Below the pieces are notes generated by a model, which made no database searches, was not told where the DNA came from, and saw nothing but the letters and a program-made list of their open reading frames with translations. From positions 806,001 through 870,000 of the forward strand of contig NC_064655.1 in assembly GCF_001723175.1 (NCBI RefSeq): DNA of 64,000 nt. Reading direction: 5' to 3'. Below are positions 10,557 to 21,649 of this stretch, piece by piece (position 1 is the first letter of the stretch; every line of letters starts with the position of its first letter). This stretch comes from Penicillium oxalicum (taxonomy: Eukaryota; Ascomycota; Eurotiomycetes; Eurotiales; Aspergillaceae). Made by a program: the position numbers and the translations under genes.

Positions 10557-12673
10557 ATGTTTCGATCAGTTGTGCGACGACTCCCGCGGCAAGTTCCTAC
10601 CACCATTGCTTCTCGACGACTCGTCCTGCGCTCGTTCACGTGCGGTTATCCTCGGATGTCATCATTGCCCGCCGTGCACCCGCCTGTGTCCACGACACTA
10701 CCTTCGGACGCATACCAATTACTGTCGACAACGGAAAAAGCTGGTGCTGCCGAGGATGCGCTCTATGAGCAGCAAATCCGTGATGTAGAGGCATGGTGGA
10801 ACTCGCCTCGTTTCGAGGGCATTAAGCGACCCTACTCCGCCGCCGACGTGGTCAGCAAGCGTGGCTCCCTGCAGCAAACCTATCCCAGCTCGCTCATGGC
10901 ACGGAAATTGTTCAATCTCCTGAATGAGCGAGCTGCAGCCGGAGAGCCGGTACACACAAGTGAGTTTCTTCCTCTCCCTTCTTACGTCGTGAAGTGGACT
11001 GGGCGCTAACGGCGATTTCGATTGCGATCGCAGTGGGAGCCATTGACCCTGTCCAAATGACTCAGCAGGCTCCTAATCAAGAAATTCTCTATATCTCTGG
11101 CTGGGCTTGCTCCTCACTGCTGACTACAACTAACGAGGTCTCGCCCGACTTCGGCGACTATCCCTACAACACTGTTCCAAACCAGGTGCAACGTCTGTTC
11201 AAGGCGCAGCAGATGCACGACCGAAAGCAATGGGATGCGCGACGAAAGCTGACGTCCGAGGAACGCCAGAAAACCCCTTACGTTGATTACATGCGTCCAA
11301 TTGTTGCAGATGGTGACACTGGGTAAGCCTAATATGCAGGTGCTGACTGACAGCTCGAAGGTTGAGCTAATCATGGCAACAGACACGGTGGTTTGTCAGC
11401 GGTTCTGAAGCTGGCGAAGCTTTTCGCTGAGAACGGCGCGGCTGCAGTTCACTTCGAGGACCAAATGCATGGTGGCAAGAAGTGTGGCCACCTGGCAGGC
11501 AAGGTTCTTGTCCCCATGGGCGAACACATCAACCGTCTTGTCGCTGCACGATTCCAGTGGGATCTGATGGGCTGTGAGAATCTGGTCATTGCCCGCACTG
11601 ACTCGGAGAGTGGTAAGCTGATCAGCAGTGCCATCGATGTCCGCGACCACGAGTTCATTCTCGGTGTCACGGAAGAGGTCGAGCCCTTGGCCGAAACTCT
11701 CCAGGCGATGGAGCGGGAAGGCGCTTTGCCCGGTGAGATTGACGCTTTTGAGCTTAATTGGGTCAAGCAGCACAAGCTTGTGACGTTCGACGAAGGTATG
11801 TTCCACGGCGAAAAATGAATAAGTCTGCTTACCGTACTGACACTCTTCAGCTGTTGATGCCCACCTGGCTAGGGAGGGTGCTTCGCAAGCAAGCCGGGAT
11901 GCCTACAGATCAGAGGTTGCAAAGAACCCCGATCTTTCTATTTCCCGACGCCGTGTGCTTGCCAATCAGTACACCAAAACCCCGGTGGTGTGGTCATGTG
12001 ATAGCCCACGCACTCGTGAAGGATACTACCACTACCGGGCTGGCTTCCCGGCAGCGACCAAGCGAGCCAAGGAATTTGCACCTTATGCCGACCTACTCTG
12101 GGTAGAGACTGGAGACCCCAATGTGCAAAAGGCGGGTGATTTGGCTGGCAAGGTTCGTGCCGCTTATCCCGGCAAGAAGCTGGTGTACAACCTCAGCCCA
12201 TCTTTCAACTGGATGGGCCAGGGCTTCGACGAGGCATCATTGAAGTCTTTCATTTGGGACCTCGCCAAGCATGGGTAAGTTGCATTTCATCTATACCCTC
12301 TCTTCCGTGCAGACCATTGACTCTGAGACACAACCACAGATTCGTCTTACAACTCATTTCTCTGGCTGGCCTCCACACCAACGCGACCATCACCACAGAG
12401 CTGTCCCGTGCGTTCAAGGACGACGGCATGCTCGCTTATGTCCGTCTGGTTCAGTCGCGCGAGAAGGAGATGGGTGTTGAAGTTCTCACGCACCAAAAAT
12501 GGAGTGGTGCCCCCTACATCGATGGCATTCTCGGTGCCATTCAGAGCGGAAGCAGCAGCAGCAAAAGCATGGGTGAGGGAAACACGGAAAAGGGTACGTC
12601 TTGAGTCTTGAGTCTATCTCTAAATGCCGAGATCTTGCTAACCACAGACCTACCCGCTCTTCCAGATTTCTGA
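10557..12673 (+). CDS. mclA: 2-methylisocitrate lyase, mitochondrial
   Basis: Cleaves 2-methylisocitrate to pyruvate and succinate in the methylcitrate cycle, which clears propionyl-CoA from odd-chain fatty acids and Val/Ile/Met. Six exons (10557-10959, 11034-11322, 11383-11795, 11851-12274, 12340-12593, 12648-12673) give 602 aa. The N-terminus ([13 protein letters not shown], many Arg/Ser, no acids) is a mitochondrial presequence, which separates it from glyoxysomal isocitrate lyase. The body has ICL-superfamily hallmarks: ISGWACSS, the active-site KKCGH (Cys about 265), VHFEDQ, ARTDSE, WVETGDP, and YNLSPSFNW near the C-terminal third. The last exon adds only nine residues. Isocitrate lyase itself is the alternative, but the presequence and separation from typical AcuD sequence favour methylisocitrate lyase. 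Confidence 0.88.
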
Positions 12674-13724
12674 GTGCAATGTAGTCCCGAACCTGTCATA
12701 CACTGTGCCATATAGCATAAATAGAATACACCTTCATGAAAATTAACCGCGTATCGTACAGTTGCTCCATGCTTACAGGGATGGGGACCTTCACTTGGCA
12801 CCTCGCTTAGAAAGGCCGCCTCCCCTCCACAAATCGGATGCCCATTATAAGCCCAGCAGCCCACGGGGATCTGCGAGAAAGCTATCAGAGCGGGCTTTGG
12901 AGGCCAGTCAGGGGCTTTGGAGGCCAGTCAGGGGCTTTGGAGGCCAGTCAGGGGCTTTGGAGGCCAGTCAGGGGCTTTGGAGGCCATTCAGGGAGCGACT
13001 GGCGCCGGTCCGAGCCTTGACTTGAAACGGCAACATGGTCAACCGAAAGCAGAGCCGAAGACAATTCCCATTGATCTATAGCCAAGAGCCGCAAATCAGA
13101 CGGAGAGGGGTGGTACTTTTGGGGGGAGAAGGGGGGCGAGATCCAAATTTTCCATAGACGATACCTTCAATGTACGAAGCAAAGCCATGAATAACTACCC
13201 ACTGAGTGCTTCCAGGCCGCTGCTCATAAATGAGCCCCACAAATTGTCGGGGAGCTGGTGCTCCGGGTGGGAGTCGTCATTTTCAGAGCCGGGAAGGGGG
13301 GACAGAGTAACTAGTTAATAGGTGAAGATGACCTAGATTCGAGATGAGGATGGACGATGAGGGTTGATTGGGTTCTGTCAGCTTTGTATTAGAAATGGAT
13401 CGGCGTCTCGCTTGAATTTACAGTTTCATCTACTTGCTACTTGATTGTAGGTTGACCTTACTGTGTTACCCACTAGACCCATGGTGAGGGTTCGTGCTGT
13501 CGAGAACATACTCCGTCTGAGGACAGGAGTATCTGTTATTTAGGCAGTTCATAATTCTGTGCTAGCCCGTAACAAAACCCAGGTCTTCACTTTTTGAAGA
13601 CTCGCCGGCGGAAAAGAAAGAGAGAGAAAAAAATGGGCACCACAATCAATGAAAAGGTACATGCGAATTGTTATTTATCTATCGACAGAAAAGATAGCCA
13701 TCCAGTATACATCATTGATATTGC
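12674..13724. other. Intergenic region with a minisatellite
   Basis: Downstream of mclA and of the GH72 gene (convergent 3' ends). It contains the 20-bp tandem array described separately. Otherwise no supported gene; small ORFs through the repeat are by-products of its periodicity. Confidence 0.5.
12892..12991. repeat. Five-copy 20-bp tandem repeat
   Basis: The unit GGGCTTTGGAGGCCAGTCAG occurs five times head to tail with no spacers. Copies 1-4 are identical; copy 5 has one G-to-T change (AGTC to ATTC). It begins about 220 bp after the mclA stop. The unit includes AGGCC/GGCCAG-type partial palindromes. Near identity implies recent expansion by slippage or unequal exchange. Confidence 0.95.
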
Positions 13725-15566
13725 TCAGAGCGCAACCATGAGCGAGCCTACCAGCGCCGCCACAAGGACGGAAGAAAAGGCAAACCAGCCATTCACAAAC
13801 ACGGCCGAAGGCGAGGCCACGTGAGAAGCAGCGCCCGAGGAAGTGGTCGAGCTTGCGGAGCCCGAGCCCCCAGACGAGGCGATGCCAGTTCCCGCGGCAC
13901 CACCAGCCTGGCTGACGGCCGCCTTACAGCTGCCCGATGCAGACTGCGCGGACTGAACCTTGGCCGCACCGTCAAAGTCGCAAGCGCTTTTATCCTTCTT
14001 TTGGCTCTCGTAGTAGGCATTGAAGGCGACCGACAGCTGGACCTTGCTGCTGCACATGCCGTACGCACCGTACTTGCCGGTGGTGGCATTGTGTGCGATG
14101 CCGTCGCAGATGCTACTGCCGTAACCACACACTTGACCAAACAGCTTGCCGTACTTCTTCGAGTCGACCGAGTCACTGACGACGCAGCCCAGAGTCTTCT
14201 CCACGCAGTCGCACAGGGACCTGTCGGGGGTGGGAGGGAGCGGGCTGGATTTCGCCAAAAAGCTTTGGCTGTCAACGGTGGGACACGAGCGATTCGGGTT
14301 GGCGGGTGAATAGGTAGCGCTATTGACACCGGTGGCGGTGGCCTTTTGGATCTCGCTGGAATAGTAGGAGAAGTCGGGCATCTTTGACACAGAGCTCCCG
14401 TCCACGGAAACAAGGCCATAGTCATTGTCCGTCTGGAAGTACATGTAGACAATACCACCACTCCAGACATCGTTCATCTGAGGGCCGAAAAGCACAGGCA
14501 CGTCGGTGAACTTGCGAGGTTGGACCGTGTTGCACCCGTACTCGGAGAAGAATACCGGGATGGAGTAGTTGCTGTACTCTTGGGTGCGAGCTTCGTATCC
14601 CGAGGTCTGGAAGGTCTGGTCACCACACCACTCGTAGATATTGTACCCGAAGAAGTCAATTGCAGAAGACTGATCTCCGCAGTTAAGGTAGTCGGAGAGC
14701 AAGGTGCGAATGTTGCTCTGATCCGTGGTGGCGTATCCCACAGAGAGGCTCTCCCGGTAGCCCTTGTTCCTGATATACACCTTCATATCTCTGGTTGCAG
14801 CCTTGACAAAAGCTGCGGCAGTGGTCTGGTTGGGTTGGTTGACCACCTCGTTACCCGCAAAGAAACCAATCACATTGTCGTACTTGTGGAAAGCGTCAAT
14901 TACGGCAGTGTACCGATCATACTGATCGACCGTCCAGGCGGGAGAGTCGGACTCGATCGAGATGTCTGGCGAAGCCAAATCGGTAATCACATAAATGCCA
15001 GCATCCGCCAACTGCTGCATGCACTCATCGTGGTTCTTAGTCGGGTCAACCGTATAAGTGCGAATGACGTTCGTTCGCAGCTGGACAAGGTAAGGGATAT
15101 CACGCGAGCAGGCGCTGGCATCCGCGAGAGGGTCAGTATAGCCCGTGTTACTGGAGACGCCCGTGCCGTTGGAGCCTCCACCGGAATAATTCTCTAGACG
15201 CTCGGATTCCATTAGCCGTTGATCCTTGATCTGAAAGACCTTCCGAATCAGAAGGTCTTGCGAGTCCACTCCGATGATTGTTACCTTGGTAAGCCACGCC
15301 GCGAATGTAACTGCGAGTGACGGTCAGCAATGGTTTTCGTTCCAAGTGGCTAGTGGCTCGTGGATTCTCACAATTCGGTTCCGTTGTTGGAATAGAAGAA
15401 TTTGGAGCCCTGTATCATACTTCGATGAGCAACCCGACCGGAATCAAAGATGAACTGTACATCCACCCCTCTTCATGACAAAACCGACCTTGATCACAAC
15501 GTTGGGCACGCTGGAAAGTGCACCGCGGGCGAACAGCGAAGCTGCTGCAAGCACAGTCCACTTCAT
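13725..15566 (-). CDS. GPI-anchored beta-1,3-glucanosyltransferase (GH72 with CBM43/X8)
   Basis: Elongates and remodels beta-1,3-glucan at the cell wall (Gel/Gas/Phr family). Four exons (15566-15489, 15409-15372, 15310-15285, 15193-13725) give 536 aa. A signal peptide ([18 protein letters not shown]) precedes [13 protein letters not shown] and YIRGVAYQ, the conserved GH72 opening. Catalytic glutamates are E163 (FFAGNEVVN) and E265 (FFSEYGCNT), at the spacing known for Gel1. A Cys-rich X8/CBM43 module follows ([10 protein letters not shown] ... VCGYG ... GMCSS), then a Ser/Gly/Ala-rich linker and a hydrophobic C-terminal tail typical of GPI attachment. The first two introns and two very small exons match the usual fragmented 5' end. 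The 91-nt intron 15284-15194 was chosen by phase and homology. The CBM43 places it with the Gel4/Gas1 subgroup rather than Gel1/Gel2. Confidence 0.92.
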
Positions 15567-17466
15567 GACGTATTTTATTTTGTTCTTTATTATATTCTCA
15601 ATGTTTAGACGAGTGTATCAAGAGAGCAATTGGTAAAGACGATGGATGGAACGGAACGTAGATCAGTCGTGAGCAGTGAGCGACAGTGTGGGGAAAGAAC
15701 TGAACGAGAGGCAAAGAAGAGACGACCGGGGGGAGCGAGGGGAGACCATCTCATCTTTAATTGAACCCGCAGAGGCAAAAACACACTTCCCACCACAATA
15801 ATGGACATGCACTACAACACACGGATCATCAACTAATAATAAATCCCACTGGTGCCTGGTATCACCACCCGGTCCGAGAACTTCCAAGGAACGGTCGTGT
15901 CTGGCTCAGGTCCAACAATAGACCTCCGCCTCCTCCTCCGACTGCGCTGAGCTCTTTTTCACGTTAACGCGCGTTCGCCCCGGGGAGGGCCCGGAAGCGA
16001 CGGCTCGTCTAGTGCCATGGCGACATATGGTTCAGTTGCAAAATTAGCAACCGCCAATGGACTCGGTCCAAGTCTCACTCCATCTACATTTCCATGCGGA
16101 TGATGGTGGGCCTCGCGCTCGAGCCAAGTGGGGCTGCGCTTACGAACTGAAGCCATTCGGGCAACACCACTCGCCCGACCAGATTCAGGATGGTCACCAA
16201 ATCTTGGCTGTGCGGAGGCAGTTGCAGCACACGATGATTCAGATGATTCGCGATGATCCAGCGGGCGGTGGATGCTACGAGTCTACCACACGGCCTTTGC
16301 CTCTCGAATCCAATTCGAGGACAATAATGATCCCAGTTCCCGATGGTTGAGTACAATTGTGTTTATGCTCGAGAAAAGTTGAGTCACGGGCCCATTCACG
16401 GCGAGGGTGGATCTGAAGTGGACCATCTGCCATGTCTAAGTGGCTCAGCCCAGGATCATTCAATGCTTGTTTGATATCTGAGACGCCTTGGCCCCGGTGA
16501 TCGTTGCGTCTTTTGCGTTGGAAGGACCCAGGTTGACGGAGACATGCTCAAGATACTCTGCACTCCTTCGGTGTTCCTTCCAAGGTAATTCTTGCAGAAA
16601 AGCGAATGATGACAACTCAATTGATCACAGTCCTGCTCAAGCGACCATGAATTTTCGGCTCTAACAGATTCCTCCATCCAAACCCTGTCTCGGAAAATAC
16701 TCCAGAGAGATGAAAGAAAGATCGGACACATCATTCCCCCATACGCTCGTCGCTCAGCAGCCCCGTGTCAGGGGTAGCTCGGAGGCCACTTTACCTCATT
16801 CAGTCGGCCTGTGGGGAATGATCGCGTATCAAAACTCCCACGAATATGTGGTGGGAGAGTGCGACAGTGGTAGAACTCTAATATGCGATCGTCGGTCACC
16901 TAAATGCTTGTTTCTCTTCAGGCGGAAATTGGCACTTTGCAGTAGGGTCCGGTTATCCGATCGAGCGGGGCGTCTTTGTCGCTGTCCGAGCCTTCCACAG
17001 CGTGGTAGAACACTCTGAAACATCAATAGTCCACCAGTGCGGAACGGCGATATGAAGAGGAGAGACATCGAGCTGCAGCCTGGTCGGTGACTTTGCTTGC
17101 AGCCTAGCAGAACCTCCCAAAAACCATGGATAGACAATTAATCGACGAAAGAGCTCGAGTAATGACACGCTCAAGCTGGGTGTTTCCGACTAAGGGAACA
17201 ATTCGGAGCATACCGAATCCCTTCGCAGGCTGGCAGCGGTTCACGAGTGACCGATCTTCTCGATGGGCAGGGCATGAATATACATCGCTACGGTCGTAAA
17301 CGAGATCTAGTGCAATACAATGGATGGCCAGAAGGAAGATTCCATGAATGAAAAATGCGCCCTGAGAGTTTCTCTATATGAATAACGCCAGTCACCAATG
17401 AGCCAAGCCTTCTAATCGTGATCCTGACATTGAGAACAATATCCAACACCTGCTTTTCTCCCTGCT
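15567..17466. other. Intergenic region, probable left edge of the PKS locus
   Basis: About 1.9 kb containing the GH72 promoter (left) and the MFS 3' region (right). No convincing ORF, RNA gene or repeat; short ORFs lack coding character. Confidence 0.45.
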
Positions 17467-19262
17467 TCAAACCACCCGACGCAATTCGACGGGGTGGTCT
17501 TCCTTTGCGTAAATGGTGTGTATGGTCAGCGAGGATGGATTTCTTGAGTCTCCCAGCGACGGGCTCGGAGGATTCGACTCGATCCGTAGCAACTCCAACT
17601 GATGGTCAGACTCCAGAGCCTGGTCCATACTGGCTTGGGGCACGAAAAAGGTTGTCACAAGACCAAGTCCAGCAAGGCAGGTCAATCCGATGAAGACTCC
17701 ACGGAGTCCGTGAACGTAGGATTGCATGATCACACTCGCCGAGCTCGTGCCTAGGGAGATGCTTTCGGAGGGACCAATGTGCGACGCAATGTCATGCGCT
17801 TCCCCAGCGGGGAAGCCGTGGCTCTGTAAGTAGGCTGCCGTGACGTTGGAAAGGGTGGTGGAGCCAAGAACGACTCCAACGGCGTATCCGATCGTGCGGA
17901 AGAATGTGTATAGAGTCGCTGCGTATGCGACATTCTTGGCAGGGACCACAGCTTGCGCTGCGAAAAGAATACTGTTGAACAGAACTCCATGGCCTAGTCC
18001 CAAAAGCACCAGGGTTCCGATCCAAAATCCGCTGTTGGTTTTCTCATCCAGGAGGCAAAGAAGACCAGTGGCAAGGGCAGCCACCAACCAGCCGACCCAT
18101 TGAGCCCATTTGTATTTGCCGAACTTGGAGATCATGATGGCGGTTATCAGACCGCATGGGACCATGGTCGCAGACAAGGCCATGATTTGAGTGCCGGTCT
18201 GCGTAGGGGAGAGTCTTTGCACAACTTCCAGGAAGAAGGTCATATAGTAGAGGATTCCAAACATCTGTTGTTGTGTGATAAGGTTAGCGCGCACGTTCAA
18301 GGTATCAAGATCGTGGGCGTGGAAATGCACTCACCGATATGCCTTGGACTAGGGCAGAGAGATAGACAGCGATCGATGCCCGGCTCTTGAGAATGGGCAA
18401 TGGCAAAAACGGCCAGCGTGCACCATAACATTCCCAGAAGCAAGTGAGGACGATGCCCACGGCCCCCAAGATCAAAGGGAGCAATGTCCGATAATTGTCC
18501 CATTTGTACAGAGTGCCTCCCCAGGAGAGGCCCATCAGAAAACAGACCATGCTGGATGTGAAGAGGAATGAGCCCACCCAGTCGATTTGCTGGTCTTGCT
18601 GCCGGGTCACTTTCATCTTCCGCAGTGTGAAGTAGAGAGAAGGGAAAGCAATCAGGCAAAATGGAAAATTCACATAGAACACCCAGCGCCATCCTCCATG
18701 ATCCGCTGCGTGTTGAGTGAACAGCCCCCCTAGCACGGGACCAATGATGATGCCAATGGCTGAGAATAGCTGGATGCATGCAGTGTACTTGGGTCGCTCA
18801 CGCAGAGCGAATAAATCCGTCATCACAATCATGGGAAGCGGAATCATCCCACCACCACCAATGCCCTGTATCGTTCGTCCCGCCAGGATGGTCGCCATGT
18901 TCTGTGCAATGGCTCCCACCACGGAGCCGATGGCGAAGAGAGTGATGGATGTGAGCAGGACGAAACGGCGGCCAAGAATGTCCGATATTGCGCACATGAA
19001 GGGTTGAAGCGCTGCGCATGGTAATAGGTAGGCTGTTCCAACCCAGAACGTATCGGTCGCGTTGCCATGTAAATCTTTGGCAATTGTCTGCAGCTCTGTT
19101 AATCGACTTGGATTGCACCTAAGAGCCAGTTGTACAACTCACGGGTAGAACTGGAGGGAACACGGTTGAGTCAAATGCACTGAGAAAGCTGACGATCGAC
19201 AGCGAAATGATGACAATCAGCCTTTGCCGGCCGAGTCGACCTTCAGGAAACTTGTCGCTCAT
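17467..19262 (-). CDS. MFS drug:H+ antiporter (DHA2, 14-TMS)
   Basis: Proton-coupled exporter, plasma membrane. Three phase-0 exons (19262-19143, 19087-18335, 18264-17467) give 556 aa. Start MSDKFPEGRLGRQRLI leads into the first span, with FDSTVFPPVLP resembling the usual LD.TIV..ALP motif. Family motifs: DILGRRFVLL (motif A), RTIQGIGGGGMIP, and SAIGIIIGPVLGG (antiporter motif C), then GWRWVFYVNFP, all typical of DHA2 transporters linked to secondary-metabolite clusters. The C-terminal half carries further hydrophobic spans and a hydrophilic tail. It lies about 0.8 kb from an FSH hydrolase on the same strand and 2.4 kb from a divergent PKS, so export of the PKS product or self-protection is a reasonable inference. 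The substrate cannot be told from sequence. Confidence 0.9.
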
Positions 19263-20051
19263 GGTGAGATCTGATGTCCTTCCACAAACGAGAAATTGTG
19301 TCGAAGGTAGGTTTCAAGCCCACAATGTCCCGCCATGGGTTAGGCAGATGGAATCAATTTCAAGTGTGATTTACAATTCATTGCCCCCTCGCAAGATCAA
19401 CAGTGATTCACTACCTATATTCCAATCCTTCGGGTTTATTTTTTCTTTCTACCAGCATTTTTGAGAACCCTGCCCAAAAAAAGAAACCCGCATTAATCTA
19501 CCACACCCTGTCGATCAAGTGTGAGCGTCAGCCTGCCCTGGCATCTTCCCCTCCAGGGGCTTGCCACTTCGAACGCGCAATGCCGCGAAGGAGATATTGA
19601 GCAAGGGGCTGCAGGCAGGAACCACGATCAGATTTCCAACAGGTCTAAGCATTGAACCCTGATCCGAGCTTGCGCTTACCAAACCCTTGGGTGATTAGCG
19701 TGACAAAGATAGACAGACAGGACAAAAGATCCCTTGGCCAGAAAAAATGCACGGGAGGGTCTCGCTTCGACAGCACAGATATGTACATACCGGAAGGAAA
19801 GAAAGGCCCCCTTGCTTTTCCAGTGTATGTGTACGACGCGTGGACAATAGGGTGGTTTCAGCTACTGTCCCGGCAAGCCCACGGAACACGAAGAAATACT
19901 CATCTGGACTCCTTCGCAAGAGGCTCTATGGACTTTAATGCACCCGCCAACCCCATGCGGAGTATCGAGATAAGAGTTCGGGAGGATATTTGACGGGCTA
20001 TGGCCTTCGACTGGATAATTATGGTTTTCTGGCTCTTCCTCGCAGCACCTT
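19263..20051. other. Intergenic between MFS exporter and FSH hydrolase
   Basis: About 0.8 kb: promoter of the MFS gene and 3' region of the hydrolase gene. No supported ORF. Confidence 0.45.
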
Positions 20052-20921
20052 TCACAGATTTGAGATCATGACACGTATCGTTTCCACCAACTCTGCCACA
20101 GTTTGCGCATCGCGTGGAATGATGTGACCCCCGCCGTGGTCGAATAGGTCCGCTGTGTCCGGATCACAAAGGTTGTAGAGCGCCATCGTACCGTTGATCA
20201 ACGCATCTTGGGTTCCTATAACATGTATGGTCGGGATATGGATAAGTATCCCATCGTCGTCCTCGAGGAAATAACGCCCTGTTTCCGCATCCACTGGTGG
20301 CGTTCCAGATATGAAGATAGCACACTTGAGACGGGGGACTCGGCCGGTGGCTTTATACCGCTTGTTCTCCTCAACAATAAGAGAAGCTGACATGCAAGCA
20401 CCCTCTGAAAATCCAATAATACCTTCGATCTCTGGATCCTGGTCGATCAGTTCCAGCAGAGGAGCCAGAGCGGTCGAGGGCTTCTTGTGCTTCCAGAGAC
20501 CAGCGGCGGAGGCTACCTTTCTCACTCCATTTTCGGCGCCCTCCTCCCGACTTAACGTTCGGACCGAGGCAAATGTCGAGACGGGGTCAAAGTCTGTGAA
20601 CATGAAGTTGGGAGGCGGACCGAAGAATCCTTCAAATTCGGGTGGAACAACTACAGGATTCAGACCCTGCGTGTACACGAAAGACGTTGTGCTGTCCTCT
20701 TTTTTCATCGCCGAGAGAATGGGCTCTGCGAAAAGGAGAGTCAGGGGATATAGTTCAGAGAAGCATATTTGAGTGGGGAGGCCGGACCAAGTTGGAATTC
20801 AAATGTCTATTTCGAGGTTCTCTGTGAGCTGGTGTGGTTGAGGGTTTTCACGGTGCTACGGGGATGTGCTTGGGATTACCTTCGCATTGCAGAGGCCGCC
20901 GGGTAAACACAAAAACCGCAT
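20052..20921 (-). CDS. FSH-family serine hydrolase, probable PKS-releasing thioesterase
   Basis: Alpha/beta-hydrolase of the FSH1 family (PF03959). Three exons (20921-20880, 20806-20788, 20725-20052) give 244 aa. It starts MRFLCLPGGLCNAK, the family's first strand and oxyanion loop, followed by FEFQLEPI, as expected. The triad reads S127 (GFSEGA), D194 (VIGTQD) and H221 (DHGGGHIIP). The 19-nt exon 2 uses a weak GTCCGG donor, but phase and homology support it. The gene is divergent from the HR-PKS with 728 bp between starts. LovG of lovastatin synthesis is an FSH hydrolase that frees its polyketide from the HR-PKS LovB, and this PKS has no release domain, so the same job is inferred. A general esterase role cannot be excluded. 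Confidence 0.87.
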
Positions 20922-21649
20922 CTTGAGGTCGTCTTCGAAGAACTTTACACTCTCAGCCAGTCACCCGTGGGCACCACAGACACTTATTCCCGAGTATATA
21001 AAGACAAATCAGTTGGATCCAACTGGATACAGATCGTGAAGGCTGAATTTGCGAATTTGTTGCCTCCACTTTTTCCGGGGCTCCTTGCGTCGTTGAAATC
21101 CCGCGGGTGTTCCCAACATTTGTTACGGCCTCCGCAAGGGGGCCATGGTCTATTCGCACTAGTCCAGCCGCACATTGACCGAGGGCACTACCTGGATCGT
21201 ATTCGACGAACCAGCTGCGCTCTGGACCCTGTTTCGCGTGCGGAGTGGTTGATGAGATTCCACATACTGGACAGCCCTCAATGGTGGGGTTGGCTTCTTT
21301 GCCTCGAGTTGAAACGCCCAGTCGGATGATTTCGTACCTCTGAACCCCTTCGCCCCTCAAAATGCCTACATCACAAATTCGACACAGATTATGTACCCTC
21401 TGGAAAACATAAGAAAAAAAAAGCAAATTCTCGGCTCCATTTTCATTCACGCGTGGAAATCAAGCTTCATTTACCTGTCCCGACCTTGCTGTTCTCTACG
21501 TCAACTAATATCCGGCAGGCAGCTCTCGTTCCAGACTATTCTGATCGCTTTGGCGCAATTCAGCGAACCTCGGACATTCATTTCAAGAACATATTTTGGC
21601 CGCTCTTTATTGCACAGAAGGGAGGATCGATTGAGAGCATATTTTAATC
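20922..21649. promoter_or_regulatory. Bidirectional promoter of FSH hydrolase and PKS
   Basis: 728 bp between divergent start codons of the hydrolase and the PKS, the likely site of co-regulation. A TATA-like TATATAA occurs at 20995-21001. No transcription-factor gene lies within the locus, so any pathway-specific regulator must be elsewhere. No confident palindromic operator was identified by eye. Confidence 0.5.

Noticed and set aside
10557..12673. Glyoxylate-cycle isocitrate lyase
   Set aside because: The Arg-rich mitochondrial presequence fits 2-methylisocitrate lyase better; KKCGH is shared by both.
12892..12991. CRISPR array
   Set aside because: Repeats are contiguous with no spacers, and the genome is eukaryotic.
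12762..13025. Repeat protein GLWRPVRGFGGQSGALEAS-like
   Set aside because: Produced only by the 20-bp minisatellite; no coding signal outside it.
14520..15197. 225-codon plus-strand frame
   Set aside because: Antisense shadow of the GH72 catalytic domain, whose motifs on the minus strand are unambiguous.
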